64,000 nucleotides of DNA from Trichobilharzia szidati (lineage: Eukaryota > Platyhelminthes > Trematoda > Strigeidida > Schistosomatidae). The translations under genes were made by a program, and so were the position numbers. The notes beneath the pieces were generated by a model. That model did no database searches. It had not been told where the DNA came from and saw only the letters and a list, made by a program, of their open reading frames with translations. Numbering within the stretch: the first letter of the stretch is position 1; every line of letters starts with the position of its first letter. The stretch spans positions 40,564,758 through 40,628,757 of the forward strand of contig OX235277.1 in the NCBI GenBank assembly GCA_944472155.2. Direction: 5' to 3'. Positions 43,011-52,624 of the stretch are shown piece by piece.

Positions 43011-43855
43011 CTTCCCAACATAACCGGCACATTTTGCCCTCATAGCCAAAAATGTACTTTTAACCTTCAGTCAAAGACCAACAATCTCTTCCCCATCCTC
43101 CACTTTCAACGACTTAGTTTCATATTTGAAAGAACAGGGACAAACTGTTGCACCCATTCTGCTGGGTGATAAATCAGTCCTCCACCGAATCGCTGACAGA
43201 CAGTCAGACACAGTGACTGATAGACAGACTTACTCACCCACCGATTTCTTATTCGATGAATTCTTTATTTTAACGAAGCATTCGGTTGTCGATGGTACCT
43301 TCTCGCTCGGTCTGTTCGCTTCAGTCAATCAGCGAATGAAATGTGATGATGTGAGATGAGGCGACGACTAATGATGTTTTTTCGCTTGTTATATGGAATG
43401 ACGATGTGAAATGTTGTATGTAATTGGAATCAGTATAGACTGTTACATGTGTCATTTGACTTGGATGTTGTGTAAGTGGTGAGAGAGGCAGTGTGTGTGT
43501 GTGTGTGTATGAGAGTGCGTACGCGTGCGCAGTACACCTGCTCTTCGACCGACAATCGACAAATTACAGATGGAAAGTAAACACATCATCAGAAGCAAAC
43601 AGGTCAACGTTCGCCTCGAAATACTACTGTAAGGGATGCGTATATGAGTTACAGAACAACACCTTAAGATTTGCATATAAAGTGGGTGAAAATGAAGCAC
43701 AGTTAGCGCACGCAAAAGTTATAGAATCTAACAAGGAAAAGTGTAAAACAGAAAAGCGAATAAAGAAATATGACATTGTAATCACTTTTCTGAGCGAAAT
43801 CCCACCCCACCCACCCTCCTGATAGTCTTGGATCAGTTAGTTAATTACACCCAGC
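43011..43855. other. No gene recognised; GT repeat inside
   Basis: Intron sequence. A (GT)n run lies at 43490-43508. The plus frame 43493-43822 crosses it and shows no family motif, so it is treated as chance. Confidence 0.45.
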
Positions 43856-43859
43856 CGAC

Positions 43860-44080
43860 AACCGCTAGCTTGTTGTGGTGGTCGGACTTGAATACCGAAG
43901 TGATGCAACAAGCTACACTGGCTAGGACTTATGTTCCTGCACATCCTACCATGTGTCAGGAAGGTTATTTGGATAGCGGTTAGACTAAAAGCAGTCACAC
44001 GAACCCTGAGGTAATTTCATTCGTGTAGTGCATCTTTTGGTGTCCCCAATGTACCGATTTTGTATTTGAATATAGGCCAG
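43860..44080 (+). repeat. Interspersed repeat R1, copy 1
   Basis: Shares GCTACACTGGCT, TGTTCCTGCA, CCTACCATG and GACTAAAAGCAGT in order with 47400-47560. Family unknown; no coding frame. Confidence 0.65.
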
Positions 44081-44228
44081 GTGAACACCTATCTAATCGA
44101 CATGCTATCCACGATTAATTTAGGCAAAAATTATAAGCAAAAAGGAAATATTTTGCGATAATACACATTGAAACGCTTATACACATATACATCACAACTA
44201 AAAATAAAAAACAAATCGGTAAACTAAC

Positions 44229-44371
44229 CATGTCACTTAACCAATTTGTACCACTTAACGTCATTAATTCACGACGTGTAACAACCAATCTGAATTTATC
44301 TGCTAACACCTGATCTGGAGAGCCGGTACGAAGAGCCGCTTCAACCTCAGCTAGTTGAGGTGCAGTTAAAA
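44229..44371 (-). CDS. SENP1: SENP1-like SUMO protease, exon at the start of the catalytic domain
   Basis: 143-nt exon on the minus strand, entered from TTCTTCTAG and left at GTTAGT. Joined in phase to the single base G ending the exon at 46899, it reads VLTAPQLAEVEAALRTG, then FRLVVTRRELMTLSG and TNWLSDM. The LTxxQxxEVxxAL and TRxxLxTLxGxNWLxD forms are those of the SENP1/2 domain start. It ends in phase 0 before the VINFY exon. Confidence 0.9.
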
Positions 44372-44539
44372 CTAGAAGAAAAAACAAAAAATTAAAATTA
44401 AAAGTGTGGAGTAGGGAGAGGGTCAGGCCTAATTTATGTACGTCATTCAAAAAAGAAAAACGCCGCAACTTGTAACAGTGTCCTTTGCTAACAATAATTG
44501 TGTATAGCACATTTTGGTTTCACTAATTTCTATGTAGAC

Positions 44540-44740
44540 TACATCACTAACTAATATTAATTAGAGAAACGTTGAAAACCACAAGGCACTACTGGATAAG
44601 TGTTTTGCCTTAACTCGGGACTCTTCAGCACTGAGCGCATCCACAACCTCTCTGGGGACCAAACTCCCGAAGCTCAGGGCTATAATCAGTACCAGTGCGT
44701 TGACTATTCAAAGCCACTGGGTTGCAATTCAACGACTGCT
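44540..44740 (-). mobile_element. SINE-alpha, diverged, sense to the SENP gene
   Basis: The minus strand carries CCCAGTGGCTTTGAATAGTC, then GCTGAAGAGTCCCGAGTTAA, and a tail GTGGTTTTCAACGTTTCTCT. The ribozyme core is too degraded to fold. Confidence 0.65.
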
Positions 44741-44919
44741 GTCAGTCCTCTGTAGAGTACAGTGAAGGAAGCGTGCTCGTAAACACTACGTGGTTTGGCT
44801 AGCCGAAGAAGGAACGGAAGAGTGTCTTCAGTTAGAAAAACAGAATACCTTGTGAACTTATGACAATAAGCTTCACTTGAGAAATTCTTCAAAGTCTTAT
44901 AATATAAGATCCGATCCAA

Positions 44920-45060
44920 TCTCTTAAATGGAGTGAGAGATCAAGATATCTGGGGCATAGCTGAAGCACTAGTGATCCAAAAATTCAAGCTAATACTATG
45001 TATCTAAAAGAAGTACATCCAACCTTTATCTCTGTCATGGTCATCATAACCACTCCATTT
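44920..45060 (+). pseudogene. PLE-A endonuclease C-terminal tail (fragment)
   Basis: Reads EALVIQKFKL and, after a stop, KKYIQPLSLSWSS, the end of the PLE-A protein. About 140 bases. Confidence 0.65.
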
Positions 45061-45530
45061 CCTTTGATACACAACTTTATCGAGTTATTTGTTATATTTT
45101 GACCTCTGGAACTTTCACTATCCACTGTTACATGTATTTACAAAGGTAGAGCATTAGTTAGCGGGCTTCACCGAGATATTTTTCTTCGATGCGACCGTAT
45201 CTTGGTTTTTTTTGTTTGGTTTAACTGTTCATAGAACACACAACAGCAGAAAAAGGCCTTTGAATATAAAACTCAACAACGTCTTAGTGATTAAGTGCCA
45301 TATCTACTATTATTACTATTCATCCGTCAGGAAAACGTAAACAAGTGACTTTCTGTCTGATAGCTACTCAAATCTACTACCATACTAACTACAGTATGCT
45401 TAAAGCGATGGACAAGAGGTAATTTTTTTTAGAAAAATTACGATCTTAAAAAGTCGATTCCAGTATCTCGGCCAAGAATTATGTCTTAACGTGAAGTAGA
45501 ATCAAATCACTCATACCAATAACCAAATAT
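45061..45530. other. No gene seen
   Basis: SENP intron sequence with T-rich and A-rich tracts. Confidence 0.5.
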
Positions 45531-45705
45531 AGATCGTTGGCGGTTCAGGAGTAGAATGCTTACCAACGACGCATGTGATTAAAGTTCGATTCCCGGCCGA
45601 TACACTCCTTAAACCTAACCTAGCCGGTTGTAAGCATGAAAAAGAAGGAAAATTGGAAAGAAATTACACTAGCTATCTCACCCACCCCATAACAACAACC
45701 AACAT
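45531..45705 (+). mobile_element. tRNA-derived SINE-3 (head and body)
   Basis: Head GGCGGTTCAGGAGTAGAATG (A box) and AAGTTCGATTCCCGGCCGAT (B box), then CACTCCTTAAACC. It ends near a TA run; the RTE-A-like tail is absent. Confidence 0.65.
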
Positions 45706-45724
45706 ATATATATATATATATATC

Positions 45725-45952
45725 GCTCACAGGATTTCATCATGAGCTGACGTCGGTTAGAGAATCATTAGCAAACCACCGGAGAGTACGGAACAGCTGT
45801 CTCGTCAACCTAGTTTGGGAATCTTCATCAGTACGCATCCATTGGGACTCGAACACAGGACCCGGTTACAAGGCTAGCGAGCTCATAGACCATTAAGCCA
45901 CTAGGACCCGATCCAATGACCAGCCCACAAATTCCAACTTCTGTCGATTCAC
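45725..45952 (-). mobile_element. SINE-alpha, sense to the SENP gene
   Basis: The minus strand has the head CCTAGTGGCTTAATGGTCTA, GGGTCCTGTGTTCGAGTCCC (B box), the ribozyme block (45786-45836) and the tail. It is followed immediately by a forward tail piece (45953-46015). Confidence 0.75.
45786..45836 (-). ncRNA. Hammerhead-like block with a damaged GAAA box
   Basis: On the minus strand: GTA, CTGATGA (45825-45831), a TCCCAAACTAGGTTGA region, then GAGA (GAAA with A14 to G), and helix III ACA/TGT. The CUGAUGA box reads perfectly, but the GAAA change should abolish cleavage. It lies in a SENP intron in the sense direction. Confidence 0.5.
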
Positions 45953-46230
45953 CACCGATGTCAGCTCATGATGAAATCCTGTAACCAATCAATCAAATCC
46001 CTACTAACCAATGAGATGCTCATTAGCGACTGGACTTATTCAGGTAGGTAGTTACCTGGAGTGGTTCTAGTGGGAAGCCGTGACCATTAGGGTACACAGC
46101 AGGTTGAAGGTTAGGCAGTAACTCATCGAAGAAGACATTGCGAAGTGGTCGTGCTATGTGTCATGAATTGGCAGAAGTTAGAATTCATGCACTGGCTGGC
46201 CATTGGATCGGGTCGCAGTGGCTTAATGAT
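45953..46230 (+). mobile_element. SINE-alpha tail, linker and next head
   Basis: CCGATGTCAGCTCATGATGA to CCCTACTAACCAA is the SINE-alpha tail. Then comes the linker shared with 21125-21330 (TATTCAGGTAGGTAG, GCAGTAACTCATCGAAGAAG) and a new head CAGTGGCTTAATGATCCAT, which the LTR at 46235 interrupts. Confidence 0.7.
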
Positions 46231-46234
46231 CCAT

Positions 46235-46554
46235 TGTGGTGAGAGCAAGCTGCTAGCCAATTGGTAGACATTGATCTACGCTGATTGGTGGAAATTAATC
46301 TAGGCTGATTCAACAACCGATCACAGCTGACCTAGACGTGGACAAATATGATTCGCAGACAAGTGGCTCGCATTTCCGAGAAATATCGAAAACGAGAAAG
46401 CAGAAGACTGCATTTTGTTTGCAATCAACCAATCAGAAGACCGCCTTCTTTCTGCGGGCAGAGCCTTATCAATGTACGTAAAATACATATAAATACCTGT
46501 TGGTTTTCGTAATAAAACTGATCTGTTGCCTGGCCCTTGTCTTCTGTTGTTACA
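46235..46554 (+). mobile_element. Solo LTR of a Ty3/gypsy-like element
   Basis: 320 bases from TGTGGTGAGAGC to TTGTTACA, flanked by CCAT at 46231-46234 and 46555-46558. It contains AATAAAACTGATC near the end, a possible polyadenylation signal. The interrupted SINE-alpha continues on the other side (CTCGCTAGCCTTGTAACCAG). Confidence 0.92.
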
Positions 46555-46558
46555 CCAT

Positions 46559-46730
46559 GACCTCGCTAGCCTTGTAACCAGAAGGTCCTGGGTTGGAACC
46601 CTGGCGGTGGTGGGTGCGTACCGCTGAGGGGTTCAAAACTAGGCTGACAAAACAGCTGACTGTCCAGTACTCCCTGATGGTTTTCCAGTGATTCTCTAAC
46701 CTATGTTAGCTCATCATATATATATATATA
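46559..46730 (+). mobile_element. SINE-alpha, part after the LTR insertion
   Basis: B-box region GGTTGGAACCC, then GCGTACCGCTGAGG, CTAGGCTGACAAAACAGCTG and CCAGTACTCCCTGATGG. The CUGAUGA and GAAA boxes are both changed. Ends in a TA run. Confidence 0.75.
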
Positions 46731-46898
46731 GCATCTTAAGAAACTAGAAAAATAAGACGTTGGCAGTAACCTGATACCAATTAGATCAGTACAAATATAA
46801 ATAACTACACAGATGCATATTACACACGTTCATACATACATGCGTACCCACGCACACACACACACACACAGGAAGCAGTATACAAATTGAATGCTCAC

Positions 46899-47067
46899 CT
46901 GGTAGACTAGGTACTTTAGGTTCTTTAACTTTGAGCGGTTTGTATGGTAATTCAATAGGAATAGGTTGGGGGACTAAATACGGATCTTCAAGGATAGGTG
47001 GAGTTCTCAACAAACAAGCAAGTCTTTGTTCAAGATTGTCAATACGCTCTTTTTCAGCTAAATTACG
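46899..47067 (-). CDS. SENP1: SENP1-like SUMO protease, linker exon
   Basis: 169-nt exon on the minus strand, entered from TTCTTGTAG and left at GTGAGC. It reads RNLAEKERIDNLEQRLACLL, then RTPPILEDPYLVPQPIPIEL and KVKEPKVPSLP. A charged, coiled-coil-like stretch followed by a Pro-rich linker, as found just before the catalytic domain of SENP1. It starts in phase 0 and ends with one base of a Val codon completed by the exon at 44371. No TE sequence inside. Confidence 0.85.
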
Positions 47068-47229
47068 CTACAAGAAAGAGAAAGAAAAGAAAGTGGACAA
47101 ATGAAACGGCACTAATTATGAAATTAAACTTTTCAATAATGATGCGTTATTTTTTACTAAAAAGGATTGCATATCTAGTGACTGCATTCAGCTTTGTGGA
47201 AAAGTGTATGATTGGCTTAAGCATTCGAT

Positions 47230-47560
47230 AGTAACGGGTTTAAGTACCGCTACATCTACTTAGGTCTGGGCAACTGAGCAGTATCATAGGCCCCCAGACA
47301 CTAAGTGTAGTGTAGCTCTCAGCTCCTGGCTTTATTTGAGAGCCATGATTTCAACAGAGAGAAGCCAGACAGGGTTTTCTCTTTATCCGGATTATTCGGA
47401 AGGTTTCCCGACCGATAGCTGCTACCTTGACCTGGTGGTCGGGCTTGCCTATCCCAATGACCCAATAAGCTACACTGGCTGGAACCAATGTTCCTGCAGG
47501 TCCTACCATGCCAGGAAGATTGTTAGGATAGTGACTAGACTAAAAGCAGTTACCGGCATT
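47230..47560 (+). repeat. Interspersed repeat R1, copy 2 (longer)
   Basis: Contains the segment shared with 43860-44080 plus 170 bases upstream (CTCAGCTCCTGGCTTTATTT). Unknown family. Confidence 0.65.
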
Positions 47561-48425
47561 GTGTAAGATTTTTTTACACTATGCCGGAGATCTGTGGGCA
47601 AAGTCATACTGTTGCGGAACAGGGATGTAACAGCATGTCAGCCAGCTATGCTGTCTCTCCACTCTAGAGAGAGGGGGTTAGAAATGATCAACTCTAAATA
47701 TTGTACATCCCTACTTACTCCACAGTGGTCCGTAACCGGGGCTGTAGGTTACTAATACGTAACCAATTCAAGAAGCCAGTTCATACAGACCGTGTGTAAC
47801 CAGCATCAAGTAGTTGTCCCCTGAGCTCTGTGGTCACACAACATTAACCCTCTTTCTGTATCAGGTACCCCAAGAACTGAAAACTTGACTGGCTTCGACT
47901 GTATGCCCGGTATCACGGTCAGAAGCTTAGCGATTATGCGGTTCACATACAGATAAAAACTCGGCTACTTCACGTTATGTACGAAAGACTTTAAATATTT
48001 TCATATAATGGCAATAATGTGAACAGTCGAATGGTACTAACATCACAGCAGTTGGCACCTGTTGATCTGGGCATTGATCTTTCAACCAATCACCAGTCCG
48101 AACAGAACAAAATTCTGAACGGTCAGTTAATACCATCAGCTAACCTTAGTGAGAAGTAACTTACATAATCCCAAGCGTGTGTGTGTGTGAAAGCAAATAA
48201 TAGCTAACTAAATAATAATGGGATAGAGTCTATCATCACTGTGACTAAAAAACAACCTTGTTCAAATAGAGTCTATTACAGCCTTTGACAAATGAGAGTT
48301 ACAGCTTGTCCAACCGCTTAATTTTACAAGATTCCCCGTTAATAAAAGTAGGGAAGAACTAGCATAACTTCGTTTGCATACTCTTAACCCCCACCCACCT
48401 TGCCTCACTTAAAGAGAAAACGTGG
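47561..48425. other. No gene seen
   Basis: GC-richer repeat-like sequence to about 47960 (no frame recognised), then AT-rich intron with a short GT run at 48178. Confidence 0.45.
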
Positions 48426-48540
48426 CCCTACTGGCTTAAATACTCGGTTAGTCCAGAGTTCGAATCCCTGCTGCTCCACATACTTCAGGCAGGGCAAGTG
48501 AACAGCAGCATCAATTTGCCTGTACACAATAAATGTGACT
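48426..48540 (+). mobile_element. tRNA-derived SINE-4
   Basis: CCTACTGGCTTAAATACTCG (A-box position) and GAGTTCGAATCCCTGC (B box), then TACTTCAGGCAGGGCAAGTG. A related unit is at 58465-58620. Confidence 0.6.
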
Positions 48541-49029
48541 TAAGTGAAATAATTATAAAACTTGAACACTGTGCTGGTAGAGTATAACTCCATTATAGAT
48601 AACATTTTATTTTGATAAAGTCTCATAGTCGTGTTATACAGTAATACTAACTAGTGACGTTTCGAGCACAAACTATTGCCCCTCATAATCACATCAAGTC
48701 ACTCACATAACGTTTAACTTCATTTATATACATGAGTAAAACTGATGGTTAGACATTTGAATAAAAATAAATATAGGATAATGTACATTCAACCTCGCCT
48801 AGATTACTAGGTCACTAGTATTCTAGCCGGTCCCAAGCCCGGATAAAGAGGGAGGGTTGGGGCGTGGTGCTAGCAACTCCACCCCCAAAACTTAACCAAA
48901 TTGCTACTAAAACTTCAACGCACAAATATATTCAAAATTCTAAAAATACAAACAATAACCTTATTTTTTGCTGGAATCGGGGAAGTGAAATGACGCGGGC
49001 TGGTGAAAGCCTTCGGGAAGCCAGTCAGC

Positions 49030-49577
49030 CGATGTGCCTTCTTCCGATGAAAGCAAAAATAAGGATGGGGACGTGGAATGTTCGTACAATGTACGAAGCT
49101 GGGAAGGCTGCTCAGGTAGCCGCAGAAATGAGGAGATATAGAAGTGTTGGGAATCTGCGAGAGCAGATGGAACGGATGTGGAAGGAGCCAACTGTCAACT
49201 GGAGAGACAATAATCTACTCCGGTCACCCAGAGGACAATCACGAGCACACCGAGGGAGTAGCCATCATGATGTCACCAACAGCGGCTAAAGCTCTCATGC
49301 AGTGGGAACCAATCTCCTCCAGGATAATGACAGCCAGGTTCAACTCAAAAGGAAAAAAGGTTACAATCATTCAGTGCTACGCGCCTACAAACGCCTCAGA
49401 ACATGAGAAGAAGGAGGATTTCTACAGTCAACTACAAACAGTAATGGACAACGTCCCAAAGAGCGATATCAAAATCCTGATGGGCGACATGAATGCGAAA
49501 CTGGGAGGAGACAATACAGGAAGAGAACTCACCATGGGTCGTGAGGCCCTCGGTGAAATGAACGAAAACGGTGAACT
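49030..49577 (+). pseudogene. RTE-A APE-type endonuclease, first part
   Basis: Encodes MKAKIRMGTWNVRTMYEAGK (start of the nuclease; GTWNVRT is the family form). After a frame change near 49143 come GICESRWNGCGRSQLSTGET, VTIIQCYAPTNASEHEKK and ILMGDMNAKLGGDNTG. The metal-binding Asn and Asp-x-Asn (GDMNAKLG) are present. The frame is interrupted at 49577 by an insertion. It nicks the target for target-primed reverse transcription. Confidence 0.88.
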
Positions 49578-50211
49578 TACTTTACTTACTTTGCTTCGGC
49601 TATCTCCTACGGAAGGATGAGCCGGCTTCATGAACTTCTCAAATCATCGCTAGCCAGGCGCAGCGATCTGATGAAGAGAGTTTACGAAGTTTCATGGGAA
49701 TTTGGTACGAGTGATATACCCAGAATCACTCGGCCTTTTGTTTGAGAGTGCAGCTCTAGCCTTTACACAACCAAGTGTGACCTACAAGGCAGTAGGAGTG
49801 GAGTAGGGAGTCCACTATCCATTGGCAGACGGTGACCGGAGTTCGGTTCATACGCCTTTTTGAGTGGGGCCAGACATCCAACAAGCCCTTTGTCCATACG
49901 TCTGCCGGTGAGCTCCAGTGAGCTTCATACGCCAGTCGTTGGAGGTTTGGAATCAGGGTTTAGCCATCTCCCCTAGACTGTCATCCAATGGACAGTCAAC
50001 TCGGTGAAGAGCGCCGGGCATCCGCTTTCGCCCTCTCACTTTGGTGAAAAACACCTCCGCCACGTGAAGGCAGTGAGTAGGACTTCCTCAGGAGAGGCTA
50101 TGTAAGACGCCCGGTCATATGGGAGCATTTCAAGAGGTGTGCGGAGGGGTGGCCAACTCGCAGTGCAAGGCACCCACCCCCGACCATCCTGAGGCTTTGG
50201 AGAACTGTTCT
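49578..50211 (-). mobile_element. Unclassified 634-bp insertion in RTE-A
   Basis: Bounded by GAACT at 49573-49577 and 50212-50216. Taking out the insert and one GAACT restores the endonuclease frame. GC-richer than its surroundings. On the minus strand it ends in AGTAAGTAAAGTA, a tetranucleotide tail like that of a SINE or LINE. No terminal inverted repeat and no coding frame recognised. Orientation is inferred from the tail. Confidence 0.75.
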
Positions 50212-50710
50212 CAGACTTCTGCGCCTTCAATGATTTGGTGATTGGTGGCAGTGTGTTCAAACACAGGGATATACACAAGGCAACATGGATTTCACCAGAT
50301 GGACACACCAAAAACCAGATAGACTTCATTTCAATCTCAAGGAAGTGGAGACGGAGCCTACTGGACACAAGATCGAGGAGAGGAGCAGATGTGGGTTCAG
50401 ACCACTATCTAGTACAAGTAACTTTCAAGGTGAAGCTGAAAGTCTCGAGGATAGCTGGGGATAGGCCACAATGCAAGTTCAACACTCACAAACTGAAGGA
50501 CACAATCACACAGGACATTTTCACTGCAACTGTCAGAGCAAAGCAGGAAACACTACGTAGCACCACTGAGGAATCATCCGTGGAAGACCATTGGAACTCT
50601 CTGAAGGTAATTTTCAACGAAACGTGCTCAACGGTTTTAGGAAGAAAAAAGAAACAAGACAAGGAATGGCTCTCAACAGACACTTGGAAACTAATAGAGG
50701 AGAGAAGTGA
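50212..50710 (+). pseudogene. RTE-A endonuclease, second part
   Basis: Reads DLVIGGSVFKHRDIHKATWI, KNQIDFISISRKW and GADVGSDHYLVQVTF. The catalytic His of SDH is present, and the order N, DxN, SDH fits the APE fold. A frame change near 50700 joins it to the RT frame. Confidence 0.88.
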
Positions 50711-51832
50711 AAGAGAAAATGATTCAATGCAAAGATGGACAAGAGAAAGAGACGCTGAACTCAACTCACACAGCACTGGACAAAGAAGTGAAGAAGAGTG
50801 CCAGGAAGGATAAAAGACAATTCTGCGACAACCTGGCTACTGAAGCTGAGAAGGCAGCAGGCAAAAGGGACCTGAGGACACTATATCAGATAACCAAGTC
50901 TCTATCCGGGAAGAGATCAACACAAGTGAAACCTATAAAAGACAGCCAAGGGAACCCAATTACCAAAGAAGAAAGACAGATTAAACAATGGGCGGACCAC
51001 TTCAAAGGACTCTTGAACCGACCACCACCTACAACCCGTCCAGTAATACCAACAACAGCACGTATACAACTGCAAGTTGACACCAATCCTCCAACGAAAA
51101 CTGAAGTCATGAATGCAATCAAGCTTCTGAAAGCTGGAAAAGCAGCTGGACCAGATGGAATACCCCCGGAAGCACTGAAAGCGGACCCAGAAACGACGGC
51201 AGATATGCTGACTCCATTATTGCAAAAGATCTGGAAAGAGGGAAAGGTACCTACTGACTGGAGGAAAGGTTACCTGGTGAAACTACCAAAGAAGGGCGAC
51301 CTGGGACTCTGCAAGAACTGGCGAGGAATCATGTTCCTGTCGACGCCAAGTAAAATCCTGAGTCGCATCATCCTGGAGAGAATCAAGGACGCGCTGGATA
51401 CAGAACTCCGACCAGAACAAGCTGGATTCAGGAAAGGCAAATCATGTTCTGACCAAATTGCAACTCTACGCATTATCATCGAACAAAGCATGGAATGGCA
51501 ATCAAATCTCTGCCTCAACTTCATAGACTTTGAGAAGGCCTTCGACAGCGTTGACCGCGAAGTAATTTGGAAACTACTCGAGTACAACGGCGTACCCCAA
51601 ATATTCATCAACCTTATTCAACAACTGTACGACAACGGCACATGTCAAGTGATCCACAACGGAAAACTCAGCGAAGCGTTTGCAGTAAACACAGGAGTCA
51701 GACAAGGGTGCTTATTATCACCAATGATATTCCTAATTGTGGTGGACTGGATTATGCGTCAGACAGTGGGAAACGAGAAGACAGGGATATCCTGGACCGA
51801 CGTGAAGAACCTAGAAGACCTGGATTTCGCGC
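50707..51832 (+). CDS. RTE-A reverse transcriptase up to the FADD box
   Basis: Open for 377 codons: LLKAGKAAGPDGIPPEAL, KGYLVKLPKKGDLGLCKNWR and GIMFLSTPSKILSRIILERI; then motif A FIDFEKAFDSVDREVIW, motif B NTGVRQGCLLSPMIF and LEDLDFARG followed by a stop. The catalytic FADD box is broken by four extra bases (TTCGCGCGTGGATGA), which shifts the frame. The identical change occurs in the copy at 35830. Confidence 0.9.
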
Positions 51833-52624
51833 GTGGATGATTTATGTTTGATGTCACACAAAATCGAAGACTTACAAGCGAAAACCGACAAACTGGTCGA
51901 AGAAGCAGCAAAGACAGGACTCCAGGTGAACATAGACAAGACGGAGGTTATGAAAATAACCAACCAACAACAACAACATCCAGTGCCAATCACCATCAAC
52001 GGGAGGGATTTGAAAGAGGTTACTTCTTTCACTTATCTGGGGAGCATTGTCTCAACCACAGGAGGAACGGACGAGGATGTCAAATCGAGAATCGGGAAGG
52101 CGAGAAACACATTCATCAACCTGAAACCAATCTGGAAATCTTCGTCACTCAGCATCAACAACAAAATTCGGATTTTCAATACAAACGTCAAGTCAATTTT
52201 GCTTTACGGATCAGAAACTTGGCGGGTCACCAAGAATATTTTCAACAGGTTGCAGACCTTTATCAACAATTGTCTTCGCTCCATACTGAAGATTAGATGG
52301 CCAAAAAGAATCACAAACAAGAAGCTATGGGAACAAACGAAACATGAACCAATCGCCCAACAAATATGCAGGAGGAAGTGGAGATGGATTGGACACTCGC
52401 TGAGGAGGCCGTTGAGTGACATCGCGCGTCAAGCCCTCGAGTGGAACCCGAAAGGGAAGCGGCGAGTGGGACGTCCAAGGGTGACATGGAGGAGATCGTG
52501 TGAGGAGGAGATGAAACAGTATGGAATAACATGGACGCAAGTGAAAAGAACAGCAGAAGACAGAAGCAAATGGAGACGTGCAGTTGAAGCCCTATGTTCC
52601 ACTAGGAACCCAAGGGAACAATAA
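51833..52624 (+). CDS. RTE-A RT end and C-terminal domain
   Basis: Open for 263 codons in the next frame: DDLCLMSHKIEDLQAKTDKL (the DD of the RT active site, then), TGLQVNIDKTEVMKI, EVTSFTYLGSIVSTTGGTDE, LLYGSETWRVTKNIFNRLQT and KWRWIGHSLRRPLSDIARQA, with GRPRVTWRRSCEEEMKQYGI and SKWRRAVEALCSTRNPREQ at the end. The last part is the standard C-terminal domain of RTE-like LINEs. No break inside. Confidence 0.9.
   Translation: MDDLCLMSHKIEDLQAKTDKLVEEAAKTGLQVNIDKTEVMKITNQQQQHPVPITINGRDLKEVTSFTYLGSIVSTTGGTDEDVKSRIGKARNTFINLKPIWKSSSLSINNKIRIFNTNVKSILLYGSETWRVTKNIFNRLQTFINNCLRSILKIRWPKRITNKKLWEQTKHEPIAQQICRRKWRWIGHSLRRPLSDIARQALEWNPKGKRRVGRPRVTWRRSCEEEMKQYGITWTQVKRTAEDRSKWRRAVEALCSTRNPREQ

Noticed and set aside
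43493..43822. 109-codon plus frame starting in a GT microsatellite
   Set aside because: Its first part is translated repeat, it has no family motif, and it lies in a SENP intron on the other strand.
49578..50211. DNA transposon with terminal inverted repeats
   Set aside because: The two ends do not match in reverse complement; only the 5-bp direct duplication is present.
50036..50368. 110-codon minus frame over the 634-bp insertion
   Set aside because: It crosses the insertion boundary at 50211 into RTE-A endonuclease sequence, so it is a chance frame.
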